Shown one piece after another: positions 9,597-18,301 of a stretch of DNA of 64,000 nucleotides. A program made the translations under genes and the position numbers. Under the pieces are notes generated by a model. The model did no database searches, was not told the origin of the DNA, and worked only from the letters and a program-made list of their open reading frames with translations. Position 1 is the first letter of the stretch. Each line of letters begins with the position of its first letter. The DNA comes from Negativicutes bacterium (GTDB taxonomy: Bacteria > Bacillota_C > Negativicutes > Sporomusales_B > JARLHX01), in assembly GCA_031292015.1 (NCBI GenBank), contig JARLHY010000008.1:62001-126000 (forward strand), written 5' to 3'.

Positions 9597-10727
9597 ATGA
9601 CTGATAGCGATATCTATGTAGTCATGATTGTGGAGGATTCGCCGTTTCAGCTCCAAATGCTGGAAACGGTACTCAGTACGCTGAAATGCCAAGTAGTTTC
9701 CTGCGAAGATGGGATCGCAGCCCTGGACATGATCGGCCGGGTTCATCCTGATGTAATACTGCTGGATATTACGATGCCGAGGCTTGATGGCTATCAGGTC
9801 TGCAAAATTCTGAAGGATGATCCCAAACTGTGTGATATCCCCGTCATTTTTATCAGCACATTGCATGAGACTCTCGACAAGGTCAAGGCCTTTTCCCTGG
9901 GGGCTGTGGATTATGTGACCAAGCCGTTCCAGGCGGAGGAAGTACTGGCGCGGGTGGAGACGCATCTCAAGCTTCGCCGGCTGCATCTGGAACTGGAGGA
10001 GAGTAAGAAGGCCCTGCAGTCCCGCCTGCAATTGCAGACGCAGGAGCTCTATGAGATGCAGACGTCAATCGTCAGAGCGATGGCGGCATTGGCCGAGTCC
10101 CGCGATCCGGAGACCGGCGGTCATTTGGAACGGGTGCAGCACTATTGCCGAAGACTGGCGATGGAAGCCATTGCCCGCGATTTGGGTGATGGTCTCACCG
10201 TATCGGAAATTCCGGAACTTGCCTACAGTGCTATCCTTCATGACATCGGCAAGGTCGGAATTCCTGATGCCATTTTGCTGAAACCGGGAAAACTCACGTT
10301 TGAAGAATTCGAATATATGAAACGGCATACTACTATCGGAGCCGATACGCTGAAGATAGTTCACAGCAAGCATCGCCATTCTTCGATAGAACTGGCGATG
10401 AACATCGCCCGTTACCATCACGAACGATGGGACGGCCGGGGCTATCCGGAAGGCCTGGCGGGAAAAGTCATTCCGGTGGCTGCAAGGATTATGGCTATTG
10501 CCGATGTCTATGACGCTCTCAGGTCGCTGCGCAGCTATAAACCAGCTTTATCGCACGAAGCGTCGGTCAAAATCATGGTGGCAGAGCGAGGCACCCATTT
10601 TGATCCGGACTTGTTTGACGCCTTTATGGCCAACCAAGAGGAGTTTGCCCGAATTTTCGCCGAGTTTTCCCCGGAACGATTGGCTGAGATTCCTGATACC
10701 GAAAACTTGGTTGCTGTGAAGAGGTGA
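9597..10727 (+). CDS. Response regulator with HD-GYP phosphodiesterase domain
   Basis: The 376-residue cytosolic protein begins with a receiver domain (about residues 5-125: acidic pocket VEDS, phospho-acceptor D in ILLDITMP, conserved K in DYVTKPF), a short coiled linker, and an HD-GYP domain (about 160-345). The HD pair is in LHDIGKVGIPD and the GYP motif is WDGRGYPEGL. HD-GYP proteins hydrolyse cyclic-di-GMP or cGAMP. ATG 9597 is chosen behind GAAGGGGG; an earlier in-frame ATG at 9540 lacks a site. It has no partner kinase beside it. It could oppose the activation of the cyclic-di-GMP-dependent Pel locus downstream, which is inference from proximity. Confidence 0.93.
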   Translation: MTDSDIYVVMIVEDSPFQLQMLETVLSTLKCQVVSCEDGIAALDMIGRVHPDVILLDITMPRLDGYQVCKILKDDPKLCDIPVIFISTLHETLDKVKAFSLGAVDYVTKPFQAEEVLARVETHLKLRRLHLELEESKKALQSRLQLQTQELYEMQTSIVRAMAALAESRDPETGGHLERVQHYCRRLAMEAIARDLGDGLTVSEIPELAYSAILHDIGKVGIPDAILLKPGKLTFEEFEYMKRHTTIGADTLKIVHSKHRHSSIELAMNIARYHHERWDGRGYPEGLAGKVIPVAARIMAIADVYDALRSLRSYKPALSHEASVKIMVAERGTHFDPDLFDAFMANQEEFARIFAEFSPERLAEIPDTENLVAVKR

Positions 10728-10913
10728 TTCAGTATCGTGGATATGCGGACAGGTCGACGGGAGGCAGCAGTTATAGCTTGCGGGGCCTGGATTGTTTAGG
10801 ATTTGCAATCGAAGAATAGAGGATTTTGAAGGGGGCAATGGCGAAATTAGCATCAATTATCCAGTTATTGGCATAACCCGCCTTGACTAGTCGGATTTGA
10901 AGGGGGAAAGGGC

Positions 10914-11474
10914 ATGAACAAGGTTTACGCGATTATCGGGCCTCCCGCCTCAGGCAAGAGCTCTATTGTGAGGGAGTTAAGGAATCATGGGGGTATTGCC
11001 GCGCTGGTGAGCCATACGACCCGGCCGCCGCACGCCGGCGACAAAGAGGGCGAAAACTATTATTTTGTGGATAATGCGGCTTTTTCGCAGCTGCGCCTTG
11101 TGGAAAAGGTCAGCTATTCCGGTAATAATTACGGGTTGAGCAAGGACGAAGTGCAGGGCAAAGTGAACAACAATCCGATCTCGGTGGTCGATATCGACAT
11201 GGAAGGTTATGCTCAGCTGAAAAAATTTCTTTCTGAGCGGCTGGAGTCGATCTATATTCTTGTCGACAGGGACGCGATTTTGACCCGGTCCCTGAGTCAG
11301 GGACTGAATCCGGACGTAATCAGAAAAAGGCTTGATTACGCCGAGAGCCAGGGAGAGTTCAACAACTGGGAGATCGCCGATCATGTGGTCAAAAATACCA
11401 GTTCTTTAGCTGTGACCATGCGGCAGGTGCTGGCGATCATGGATCTGGTGGAGCCGAAAAAGCCCAACGGCTAG
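10914..11474 (+). CDS. Guanylate kinase-like P-loop protein
   Basis: The 186-residue protein carries a P-loop GPPASGKSS at residues 9-17 and the guanylate kinase-type SHTTRPPHAGDKEGENYYFV region that binds GMP. It is slightly shorter than typical Gmk (about 200 residues). The lid, ILTRSLSQGLNPDVIRKRLDYAESQ, differs from the usual TRL.RGT...RL pattern, so it is a divergent paralogue rather than a clear housekeeping Gmk. The expected phosphoryl transfer is ATP to GMP, but this should be treated as tentative. The start is ATG 10914 behind GAAGGGGGAAAGG. It sits between an HD-GYP regulator and a GT39 gene with no obvious operon link. Confidence 0.75.
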   Translation: MNKVYAIIGPPASGKSSIVRELRNHGGIAALVSHTTRPPHAGDKEGENYYFVDNAAFSQLRLVEKVSYSGNNYGLSKDEVQGKVNNNPISVVDIDMEGYAQLKKFLSERLESIYILVDRDAILTRSLSQGLNPDVIRKRLDYAESQGEFNNWEIADHVVKNTSSLAVTMRQVLAIMDLVEPKKPNG

Positions 11475-11504
11475 AAGGACACAAGCACAGGAGCCGGGCA
11501 GTAG

Positions 11505-11541
11505 GGATCAACAGCTGTTGTTATTTTGTTGATCCTTTTTT
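11505..11541 (+). terminator. Rho-independent terminator after the kinase-like gene
   Basis: The stem GGATCAACA / TGTTGATCC is followed by TTTTTTG. Confidence 0.8.
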
Positions 11542-11652
11542 GTTTGCCGAGTGGCGGGGAGCGCATACTTTTGTCACAATTTCAGATTACAATGAAGACT
11601 GGGATGGTCAGGCAAGGTCCAAGGCCGGCCAAAAGCGGAAGGGGGCAGCGGA

Positions 11653-13653
11653 ATGCGACGGATAGGAATAGCGATGATTTTACTTGTGTCCGGTATCCTG
11701 CACTTCTGTCGCCTGAGTCAGGAAGGGCTGGCTAATCTGTATTACGCCGCCGGCGTCAAAAGCATGCTGATGAACTGGCACAATTTTTTCTTCGTCGCCT
11801 TTGACCCGGGCGGGTTTATCACCATCGACAAGCCGCCCCTGGGTTTTTGGCTGCAGACGGCCAGCGCGGCGATCTTCGGGTTCGGCGGCTGGAGTCTGAT
11901 TCTGCCGCAGGCACTGGCCGGCGTTATTTCGGTATACCTGATCTATTTTCTTGTCAAACGGTATCATGGCGAGAGCACGGGTTTACTTGCGGCGCTGGTT
12001 CTGGCTGTTACCCCGATCTTTGTCGCCGCCAGCCGCAACAATACCATCGACGGCCTCTTGGTTATGGTGCTGCTGCTGGCGGTGCTGATGTTCCTGCCGG
12101 CGGCGGAAGAACTGAGTCTGAAAAAGCTTTTGCCTGCGTTTGTCTTGATCGGGGTCGGCTTTCATATCAAGAGCCTTCAGGCCTATATGATCCTGCCGGC
12201 CTTTTATATCACGTATTTTTTCACCTGTCCCGGCAACTTCAGGAAAAAAGCCGCCCATTTGGCCATAGCCACGGCGGTGCTGCTGATCGCTTCCCTGCCC
12301 TGGTTCGTCGCGGTGGACAGTGTAGCGCCGGAAAATCGGCCGTATGTGGGCAGCAGCGAAACTAATTCGGAGCTCGATCTTGCCACCGGCTATAACGGGT
12401 TGGGACATTTTCTCGGCTACGGGATCAGGGTGCCTGGGCGACAGGGACAGACGCGGGGTTTCCTGAATGCGGCCGCCGCCGGCGCACCTCAGGGGGACGG
12501 TTTTGCCGCTCAGCCCCCCGGACCTGGTCAACCGCCTGGCGGAGTCAGCTCGGATGGGCAACCGGCGACACAAGCCTTTGCCTCCATGAGGCAGACAGGC
12601 GGTGAAACCGGACGTCCGGGCCCGCTCAGGCTGTTTAACCGTCAGTTGGGAGGCCAGATCAGCTGGCTGTTGCCTCTGGCCCTGACAGGAACAGTGTTGG
12701 CGCTGTTTGGGGCCTGGCGGCGGACCCTGACCGCGAAAAGCAGGATGAAGCTGCTGTTCTGGAGCTGCTGGCTGATACCGCAGCTGGTTTTTTTCAGCGT
12801 CGCTCAGGGGGCTCACCGCTACTATCTTGTGATGATGGCTCCGGCGGTCGCCGCTTTGGCGGCGATCGGCTTCAGCACTCTGGCCGAGTGGTCACAGGGT
12901 GACGGAAAGAGCCGGTTTCTCCTGCCGGCGTCTATCATTGTATCAACCGCGGTTCAGGTGTGGATTGTTGCCGGGTATGATGAATGGCGGTCCTGGATGC
13001 TGCCGGCGGTTGCCGGTGCGGGGCTGGCGGCGGCAGCGCTGCTGGTCTGGCTGAGTGCCGGCCGCGGTGCCCGCGCCAGATGGAGACGACCGGCCCTGGC
13101 GGCGGCGGTGGCCAGTATGCTGCTGGCGCCCTGTGTCTGGTCCCTTACCCCGGTGCTGTACGGGTCAGGCAACGCCGCCTTTCCGTTCGCCGGTCCCGAC
13201 CTTAATCCCGAGTCAAGAGCGCCTAATGCTGCCGGGGCCATGGCGAGCTTTTCGGCCCGGATGCCCGGGGTCGACCCGGGCAAGCTGGAGAGTTTCCTTC
13301 TGGCTCACCATGACCGGGAAAAATATATCGTAGCGGTGCCGAACGCCCGTATCGCGGCGACGCTGATCCTTGACACCGGACTGCCGGTGATGACTTACGG
13401 CGGCTTCATGGGGGCCGAGAAGATCCTGACCGCCGCCAGACTCGCGGAGCTGGTAAGCGAGGGGCAGGTCCGCTACATCCTGATTGCGGGGGGCGGCGGC
13501 CAGCAGCCCGAGCTCGAAGAGTGGGTCCGCCTGCATGGCACGGTGGTGCCTGATGATGAGTGGCGGATGCCGGAGGCGGAGGGGCCGGCGGCGAACAGGG
13601 GCGGAGCTGCGCTGCCGCGAATGCCGCTGCGGCTTTACGAGTGCCGACGCTAG
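11653..13653 (+). CDS. GT39 (ArnT/PMT-like) integral membrane glycosyltransferase
   Basis: The 666-residue protein has many hydrophobic segments. Its first periplasmic-loop region, DPGGFITIDKPPLGFWLQ, matches the acidic and DKPP motif of the dolichyl/undecaprenyl-phosphate-sugar mannosyltransferase family (ArnT, YkcA/YkcB-like). Such enzymes move a sugar from a polyprenyl-phosphate carrier to a lipid, polysaccharide or protein outside the cytoplasmic membrane. A proline/glycine-rich, low-complexity insert (about residues 280-320) sits between membrane parts. The start is ATG 11653 behind GAAGGGGG. It is separated by terminators from both neighbours; a role in decorating a surface glycan is plausible but unproven. 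Confidence 0.85.
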   Translation: MRRIGIAMILLVSGILHFCRLSQEGLANLYYAAGVKSMLMNWHNFFFVAFDPGGFITIDKPPLGFWLQTASAAIFGFGGWSLILPQALAGVISVYLIYFLVKRYHGESTGLLAALVLAVTPIFVAASRNNTIDGLLVMVLLLAVLMFLPAAEELSLKKLLPAFVLIGVGFHIKSLQAYMILPAFYITYFFTCPGNFRKKAAHLAIATAVLLIASLPWFVAVDSVAPENRPYVGSSETNSELDLATGYNGLGHFLGYGIRVPGRQGQTRGFLNAAAAGAPQGDGFAAQPPGPGQPPGGVSSDGQPATQAFASMRQTGGETGRPGPLRLFNRQLGGQISWLLPLALTGTVLALFGAWRRTLTAKSRMKLLFWSCWLIPQLVFFSVAQGAHRYYLVMMAPAVAALAAIGFSTLAEWSQGDGKSRFLLPASIIVSTAVQVWIVAGYDEWRSWMLPAVAGAGLAAAALLVWLSAGRGARARWRRPALAAAVASMLLAPCVWSLTPVLYGSGNAAFPFAGPDLNPESRAPNAAGAMASFSARMPGVDPGKLESFLLAHHDREKYIVAVPNARIAATLILDTGLPVMTYGGFMGAEKILTAARLAELVSEGQVRYILIAGGGGQQPELEEWVRLHGTVVPDDEWRMPEAEGPAANRGGAALPRMPLRLYECRR

Positions 13654-13660
13654 ACCCAAT

Positions 13661-13708
13661 ATAAAACAAACCGGGGTGCATTTCAAAGTGCGTCCCGGTT
13701 TGTTTTAT
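13661..13708. terminator. Long perfect-stem terminator, probably bidirectional
   Basis: ATAAAACAAACCGGG (13661-13675) pairs perfectly with 13694-13708. U-runs would form in either direction. Confidence 0.85.
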
Positions 13709-13769
13709 GTATAAGAGATGATCGCCGCTTAGCCGGAAAAGAGAATTTAAGAAAACAATGTCATAAAAG

Positions 13770-13787
13770 TATACTTTCGGATAGTTC
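13770..13787 (+). promoter_or_regulatory. 18-base motif shared with the pel upstream region
   Basis: TATACTTTCGGATAGTTC occurs here and again, identical, at 27120-27137 ahead of the pel operon. Similarity continues on both sides (AAAA before, and CTG...TTTAT after). Both copies lie in AT-rich leader DNA of a polysaccharide operon on the coding strand. It may be a regulator site or the core of a promoter or leader RNA; the sequence alone does not decide. Confidence 0.45.
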
Positions 13788-13941
13788 CATCCATGACTGT
13801 TTTAATTTATATTAAGATGTAAAGTGGCATTTATTGACATCGATTTGGTGATTTATAGCGGTAAGTTTGGTGACGCAAGCGAAAGAAGTTATCCTTGTTA
13901 GATAATAAGTCGAAATATAGATTGCTAATTTATCACAAACA

Positions 13942-13971
13942 TTGACAAACTTTTCCTGGCGGTGATAGACT
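13942..13971 (+). promoter_or_regulatory. Candidate sigma-70-type promoter for the first exopolysaccharide operon
   Basis: A consensus TTGACA (13942-13947) is followed after 18 bases by TAGACT (13966-13971). The remainder of 13709-14095 is AT-rich with no credible gene; short open frames there lack ribosome binding sites. Confidence 0.45.
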
Positions 13972-14095
13972 AAAGTTACAAATTTTGCTTGAAAAGATGA
14001 GAATTGGCAACGAATACTAGCGGTTGGCAGGCAGTTGAGCAATACTTTTAAGCGCTCGCCACTGTTTTTCATATAGTGCTTAAAACCAAGAAGGA

Positions 14096-14998
14096 GTGAT
14101 TCATCTGTATCGGGTTATTATTAAAATCCACCGCGTTTTTTGTTTTGCACTTCTGATAGCTATTTTACTTGCGCCTTCGGCATACGCTCTGCCGGAAGGA
14201 AGCAACTTCCGTTACCAGTTCAGCAAGGACAGCGACGGGGTTCTTACCCGCTCTTATACCTATGAAAGCAGTGACGAGGAACAAGAATTGCCGTTCAGCT
14301 ATTCGGTCGGTTACAACCACTTCGAACAGGCGGGCGGTCATATATCGGAACAGTCGTTCGTCGGCCGCTGGCGCAGGGAGCTTCCGGGAGACCAGGCCAT
14401 AACTCTGTGGGCGGGAGTCGCCCGTAACAACCTTTTCACCTTTGTTCCCTATTCGGCCATGTACGATAAGATCCTGTCGCCCAAGGAACATGTCTGGCTC
14501 AGCTTTGAACACGGTACGATCCCTACCGTTGAAGCCTACAACGCGAGGCTTTATGACAGCACCTATTCGTTTACGTATCTTAATCGCATGACAAGCAGGC
14601 TCAATCTGACTACAACCTTTAGCAAAAGATTTATTAACGACGGCAACCAGGAAAAAATCGCGACCGTCGCTTTAGAACAAAAGTTTAACAGAAATTTCAA
14701 AACATCGCTTATTTACGGCTATGATAATGCCGCGTTTACCAACCCGGGGTATTATTTTGTCCCTCAGGGCCAGCGGGTAGTGTCGGTTAAACCTGAGGTG
14801 AATGTGGACATCGGGCCAGGCACGTTGACCGCATACGCCCAAGAGCCGTTGTGGGCCCGCAATAACGCAGGTTCTGTCAAGTATTATAATTACGGCTATG
14901 ATTATCAGGTAGGTCGCTTTTCGGTGGGGTATGTCTATACAAAAGACGATACCTATACTTCTAGGGTTTACACGGCCAAATATCAGATTGAGTGGTGA
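14096..14998 (+). CDS. Outer-membrane beta-barrel protein, first gene of exopolysaccharide operon
   Basis: About 300 residues with an N-terminal signal peptide (hydrophobic FCFALLIAILLAPSAYA, cleavage after AYA) and then repeated alternating amphipathic strands rich in Tyr, Phe, Arg and Asn. It ends in ...KYQIEW, an aromatic C-terminus as used by outer-membrane barrel assembly. The start is uncertain: GTG 14096 overlaps the AAGGAG site, whereas a CTG at 14105 has ideal spacing. It is overlapped by the HEAT-repeat gene and then a GT2 synthase, so it probably forms the outer-membrane exit pore for the polysaccharide, as PgaA/AlgE/BcsC barrels do elsewhere. No TPR segment is seen. No family name could be assigned. 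Confidence 0.78.
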   Translation: MIHLYRVIIKIHRVFCFALLIAILLAPSAYALPEGSNFRYQFSKDSDGVLTRSYTYESSDEEQELPFSYSVGYNHFEQAGGHISEQSFVGRWRRELPGDQAITLWAGVARNNLFTFVPYSAMYDKILSPKEHVWLSFEHGTIPTVEAYNARLYDSTYSFTYLNRMTSRLNLTTTFSKRFINDGNQEKIATVALEQKFNRNFKTSLIYGYDNAAFTNPGYYFVPQGQRVVSVKPEVNVDIGPGTLTAYAQEPLWARNNAGSVKYYNYGYDYQVGRFSVGYVYTKDDTYTSRVYTAKYQIEW

Positions 14999-16164
14999 AT
15001 TTTATGAATCCGTTTTTCCTTGAATCGATATTCGGAATATCACTGTACCAAATTGTCATGGGACTGATTATCGGGCTTGCGGTCTGCAATGTGGTATTAT
15101 TGGTACTTGTCTTTGTCGGCAGGATCATTAACTATGTCGATAAGAGCATGCTGCTGGACAGCTATAAAGACCAGGTTGGCCGGTTGATCGAGGCTATTGT
15201 CGATGAACAGCCTTTGCCGAAGATTAAAAAGAACAGCTGGTCCCGGCGGGCTTTCCTGATGATAGCCACCGAAAAGATGCCGGGCCTTGAGCCGAAACAG
15301 AAAAAAATTCTGCAGACGGTGCTGATCGAGCAAGGAGTCGTTAACTATCTGCTGGGAACATTAAGCAGCTTTTTTGTCAGGTCTCAGCTTAGAGCCTGCT
15401 ATTATTTAGGAAACCTGCAAATTCTTCAGGCAGCCAGGCCACTGGAAAAAGCGATCCTCAGCCGCAATTTTGATGTGAGTCAGGCGGCGCTGGTGGCGCT
15501 GGCCAAAATAGGGCGGGATGTCGATGTAACAGTCGATCCTCTGAAAGTCCTCAACAACCGGCGTTTTACTATTGAGAGAAGGGCCGATTTTGTTTCTGAA
15601 ATTATGGCGAGTTCGCCGGAGAAACTGTTTGACCTGGTGCAAGAGCCGCACGATGTCCAGGTCAAGCTTGCCACTCTCGTTGCTCTGGGGAAAATGAACT
15701 ATCAGCCGGCGTTTCCTCTATTTGTCGAATTGCTGAAGCATCCCGAAAGCGAGGTTCGGATAAAAAGCGCCAAAGGCTTGTTCGGCTCGGATTACCGGGA
15801 GGCAATACCTGCTCTGACTCAACAACTGAATGAGGATGACGATTGGGTTGTAAAGGTGGCCTGCGCCCGGACGCTTGGTTCGCTACAGGCGTCGGAATCG
15901 GCAGCGGCCTTGATTCACGCTTTGCGGCACTCTCACTGGTGGGTCCGTACGGCAGCAGCCGATGCTTTACAGATGATGGGTGATTCGGTTATTGAAATGA
16001 TTCAGGAGCAAATGGAAGTGGAAACCGATCGATTTGCGCTTGACCGTATGAGCGAAATCGTCTATAACCAAAGAATTTACGAGGCAGGAGGTGCAGAAAG
16101 TGGGAGACTGGATAGTGAGTCTGTGGTCGGAGAATTTGCTAAAGAGCCTGGTTATTCAGTATAA
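14995..16164 (+). CDS. Membrane-anchored HEAT-repeat protein
   Basis: Around 389 residues. One strong membrane segment lies near residues 15-40 (IVMGLIIGLAVCNVVLLVLVF). A cytoplasmic helical-repeat domain follows; from about residue 230 HEAT/PBS-lyase-like units are obvious (VKLATLVALGKM, VRIKSAKGLFGSDYREAIPAL, VVKVACARTLGSLQASESAAAL, VRTAAADALQMMGD). GTG 14995 overlaps the upstream stop as GTGA; ATG 15004 is an alternative. The 3' end overlaps the GT2 gene by about 65 bases, a sign of tight coupling. HEAT scaffolds bind partners, so it may regulate or organise the synthase at the membrane. I know of no standard synthase-dependent secretion system with such a subunit. Confidence 0.85.
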   Translation: MNFMNPFFLESIFGISLYQIVMGLIIGLAVCNVVLLVLVFVGRIINYVDKSMLLDSYKDQVGRLIEAIVDEQPLPKIKKNSWSRRAFLMIATEKMPGLEPKQKKILQTVLIEQGVVNYLLGTLSSFFVRSQLRACYYLGNLQILQAARPLEKAILSRNFDVSQAALVALAKIGRDVDVTVDPLKVLNNRRFTIERRADFVSEIMASSPEKLFDLVQEPHDVQVKLATLVALGKMNYQPAFPLFVELLKHPESEVRIKSAKGLFGSDYREAIPALTQQLNEDDDWVVKVACARTLGSLQASESAAALIHALRHSHWWVRTAAADALQMMGDSVIEMIQEQMEVETDRFALDRMSEIVYNQRIYEAGGAESGRLDSESVVGEFAKEPGYSV

Positions 16165-17560
16165 CTACCTGTTTTTCTACTACTTTCTGGCTCTGAATCT
16201 GAGCTATTTATTAATGACCCTCGTATCCTTTCGCGAGATATTCGTTTATGTCCGACAGATCATATTCTGGGATCGCGGGTTTGTTTCCACGTCGGATTAT
16301 ACTCCGCCGATTTCCATTCTGACACCGGCATACAACGAAGAGCTGAACATTGTCCAGAATGTTCTTTCCTTACTGGCGCTCGATTATCCGGCTTATGAGG
16401 TTGTAGTGATCAATGATGGATCTACTGACCGCACGCTGGAGATTTTGAAAAAAGAGTTTTCCTTAAAACCGATCAAACACATCTTTCGGCCGACGTTGCC
16501 GTCAAAACCGATAAAAGGGATTTACGCTTCCGCCAAGTACCGCAATCTGATTGTTCTCGACAAGGAGAACGGCGGAAAATCGGATGCACTCAACGCCGGA
16601 ATCAACATTATCCGCTACCCGCTGTTTTGCTCGGTGGATGCTGATACCATCATTGAGAAAGATGCCCTGGTCCGGGTTGCCAAACCGATGATGGAAGATC
16701 CCACCATTGTGGCCACTGCAGGCATTGTCCGGGTTATCAACGGATCAACCGTTCATAACGGCAAGATTGAAAAGGTGAGTGTTCCACACCAATGGATTCC
16801 CTTGGTTCAAATCGTGGAATATCTGCGGGCCTTCCTTGCCAACAGGACCACCTGGAGCCTGATGAATACCATGCTGATTATTTCCGGCGCGTTTGGGCTG
16901 TTCCGGAAGGATCTGGTTGTAGCGATCGGGGGATATTCAACTAAAACCGTCAGTGAAGACATGGAACTTGTCATGCGGATCCATGAGCATCAGCGACGGA
17001 ATAACGTCAAGTATTCAGTAAAATTCATATCCGATCCGGTTTGCTGGACAGAGGTTCCAACGACGCTGACCGGCTTGATGCGGCAAAGAGACCGGTGGCA
17101 CAGAGGGCTCATCGAATGCCTGACACGCTATATGAAGATGTTTTTGAATCCGCGCTATGGCTTGCTCGGGATGTTTACCATTCCCTACTACTGGATATTT
17201 GAGTTTCTCGGACCATTTGTCGAGTTCCTTGGGTACATATTTATCATTGTTGCCCTGGTTTTCAATTTCCTCAACTACGAGTTCTTTGTGCTGTTCCTGG
17301 CGGTATCCGTTTTATTCGGAACATTCATTTCAACCATGTCGGTCCTGTTGGAGGAAATGACCTACCGTCGCTATAAAAACAGCACTGACCTGATCTGGCT
17401 TTTTGTCGCAGCCGTGCTGGAAAATATAATTTATCGTCAATTGTCGACGCTTTGGCGAGTGAAAGCCGCCTTCTTCTTCTTCTTCAACAAACGCAAGTGG
17501 GGCAAAAGCGAGCGGAAGGGACTCAAAATGTCTGACGAAAAACGGAGAATGGCTGGATGA
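16100..17560 (+). CDS. GT2 processive polysaccharide synthase
   Basis: A protein of about 486 residues with an N-terminal membrane helix pair, a GT-A glycosyltransferase domain and four or five C-terminal membrane helices. Catalytic landmarks are VVINDGSTDRT, a DADT (DxD) metal site in CSVDADTIIEKD, SEDMELVMR and QRDRW (QxxRW), the pattern of processive synthases such as PgaC/IcaA, HasA and BcsA. It lacks a PilZ domain. AGGAGG at 16085-16090 abuts GTG 16091, so GTG 16100 is preferred. It would polymerise a UDP-sugar and push the chain through the inner membrane. The deacetylase downstream favours an N-acetylhexosamine or acetylated polymer, while GH16 partners favour a beta-glucan; the product is unknown. 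Confidence 0.93.
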   Translation: MGDWIVSLWSENLLKSLVIQYNYLFFYYFLALNLSYLLMTLVSFREIFVYVRQIIFWDRGFVSTSDYTPPISILTPAYNEELNIVQNVLSLLALDYPAYEVVVINDGSTDRTLEILKKEFSLKPIKHIFRPTLPSKPIKGIYASAKYRNLIVLDKENGGKSDALNAGINIIRYPLFCSVDADTIIEKDALVRVAKPMMEDPTIVATAGIVRVINGSTVHNGKIEKVSVPHQWIPLVQIVEYLRAFLANRTTWSLMNTMLIISGAFGLFRKDLVVAIGGYSTKTVSEDMELVMRIHEHQRRNNVKYSVKFISDPVCWTEVPTTLTGLMRQRDRWHRGLIECLTRYMKMFLNPRYGLLGMFTIPYYWIFEFLGPFVEFLGYIFIIVALVFNFLNYEFFVLFLAVSVLFGTFISTMSVLLEEMTYRRYKNSTDLIWLFVAAVLENIIYRQLSTLWRVKAAFFFFFNKRKWGKSERKGLKMSDEKRRMAG

Positions 17561-18282
17561 AAAGGCGCAGCTTAAGTATACTGGTGGTTCTTGCGTTTTT
17601 TGTCCTGACGCTGCTCGCCGACAAGGTGGCCATGGCCGAAAAAGTAATTCAATTTTCCGGGTACACATGGGAAGTGAAGTCCGGCTATCATGCGCCAGGG
17701 AAAAATCAGTGGAGCGACCGTAATGTCTGGGTTGATGAGGCCGGACGCCTCCATTTGAAAATTTCCCGGGAAGGCGGGATCTGGTATTGCGCCGAACTTT
17801 TCACGCTGCAGAGTTTTCGGCCGGGTCGGTTTGAATTTCAAATCGAAGGCCCGGTGGGACAGTTCGATCCTTTTGTGGTGCTCGGGTTATTTCTCTATCC
17901 CGACCCGAAAAAGGGTCCGGCTGAGGAAAACGAAGTAGATATTGAATTTGCCCGCTGGGGAAAAGCGGAGAATCCTGCCGGTTCGTACACAGTCATGGGG
18001 AATACCCACCCCTATCCGTTTTCTCTGGCGGACAGACTTTCGACCCATGTTCTGACCTGGGGCAGAGCGGATGTCGGGTTTCAGAGCTACTCCGGCCAGG
18101 GCAGTTCGGAGCCGGAACAGCAATATCATGACTGGATTTTTCATCCTGCCGAGTTTCACGGCTCTTTTCCGGCGGCACCCTTGCGGATACATCTGAATCT
18201 GTGGCTGTTCAGGGGCCATTCACCGGTGAACGGAGAAGGTCAGGAAATCATCATCCATCGCGTTACCTATGTACCGTTATAA
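17557..18282 (+). CDS. Exported GH16-like (concanavalin fold) glycanase
   Basis: 241 residues with a signal peptide ending near VAMAEK. The body has the GH16 jelly-roll pattern and the catalytic sequence ENEVDIEFARW, fitting the ExDxE rule (nucleophile, assisting Asp, acid/base). It is more divergent than the second GH16 protein of the operon and lacks the WPxxGEID context of beta-1,3-glucanases. The ATG overlaps the synthase stop (ATGA). It may trim, transglycosylate or bind the polymer made by the adjacent synthase. Confidence 0.75.
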   Translation: MKRRSLSILVVLAFFVLTLLADKVAMAEKVIQFSGYTWEVKSGYHAPGKNQWSDRNVWVDEAGRLHLKISREGGIWYCAELFTLQSFRPGRFEFQIEGPVGQFDPFVVLGLFLYPDPKKGPAEENEVDIEFARWGKAENPAGSYTVMGNTHPYPFSLADRLSTHVLTWGRADVGFQSYSGQGSSEPEQQYHDWIFHPAEFHGSFPAAPLRIHLNLWLFRGHSPVNGEGQEIIIHRVTYVPL

Positions 18283-18301
18283 GGTGAGGAGGTCTGCGGT
18301 T

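Noticed and set aside
13861..13900. Possible cyclic-di-GMP (GEMM) riboswitch, because GTGACGCAAGCG resembles part of its consensus
   Set aside because: The remaining GEMM elements (tetraloop-receptor and GGCAAACC core) are absent.
13822..14040. Sigma-54-like sequences TGGCATTTATTGACA and TGGCAGGCAGTTGAGC ahead of the first exopolysaccharide operon
   Set aside because: The GG-N10-GC rule is not met in either case, unlike the site at 27409-27424.
13812..14072. 86-residue minus-strand frame before the first exopolysaccharide operon
   Set aside because: It lies in AT-rich promoter DNA, lacks a ribosome binding site and has no recognisable domain.
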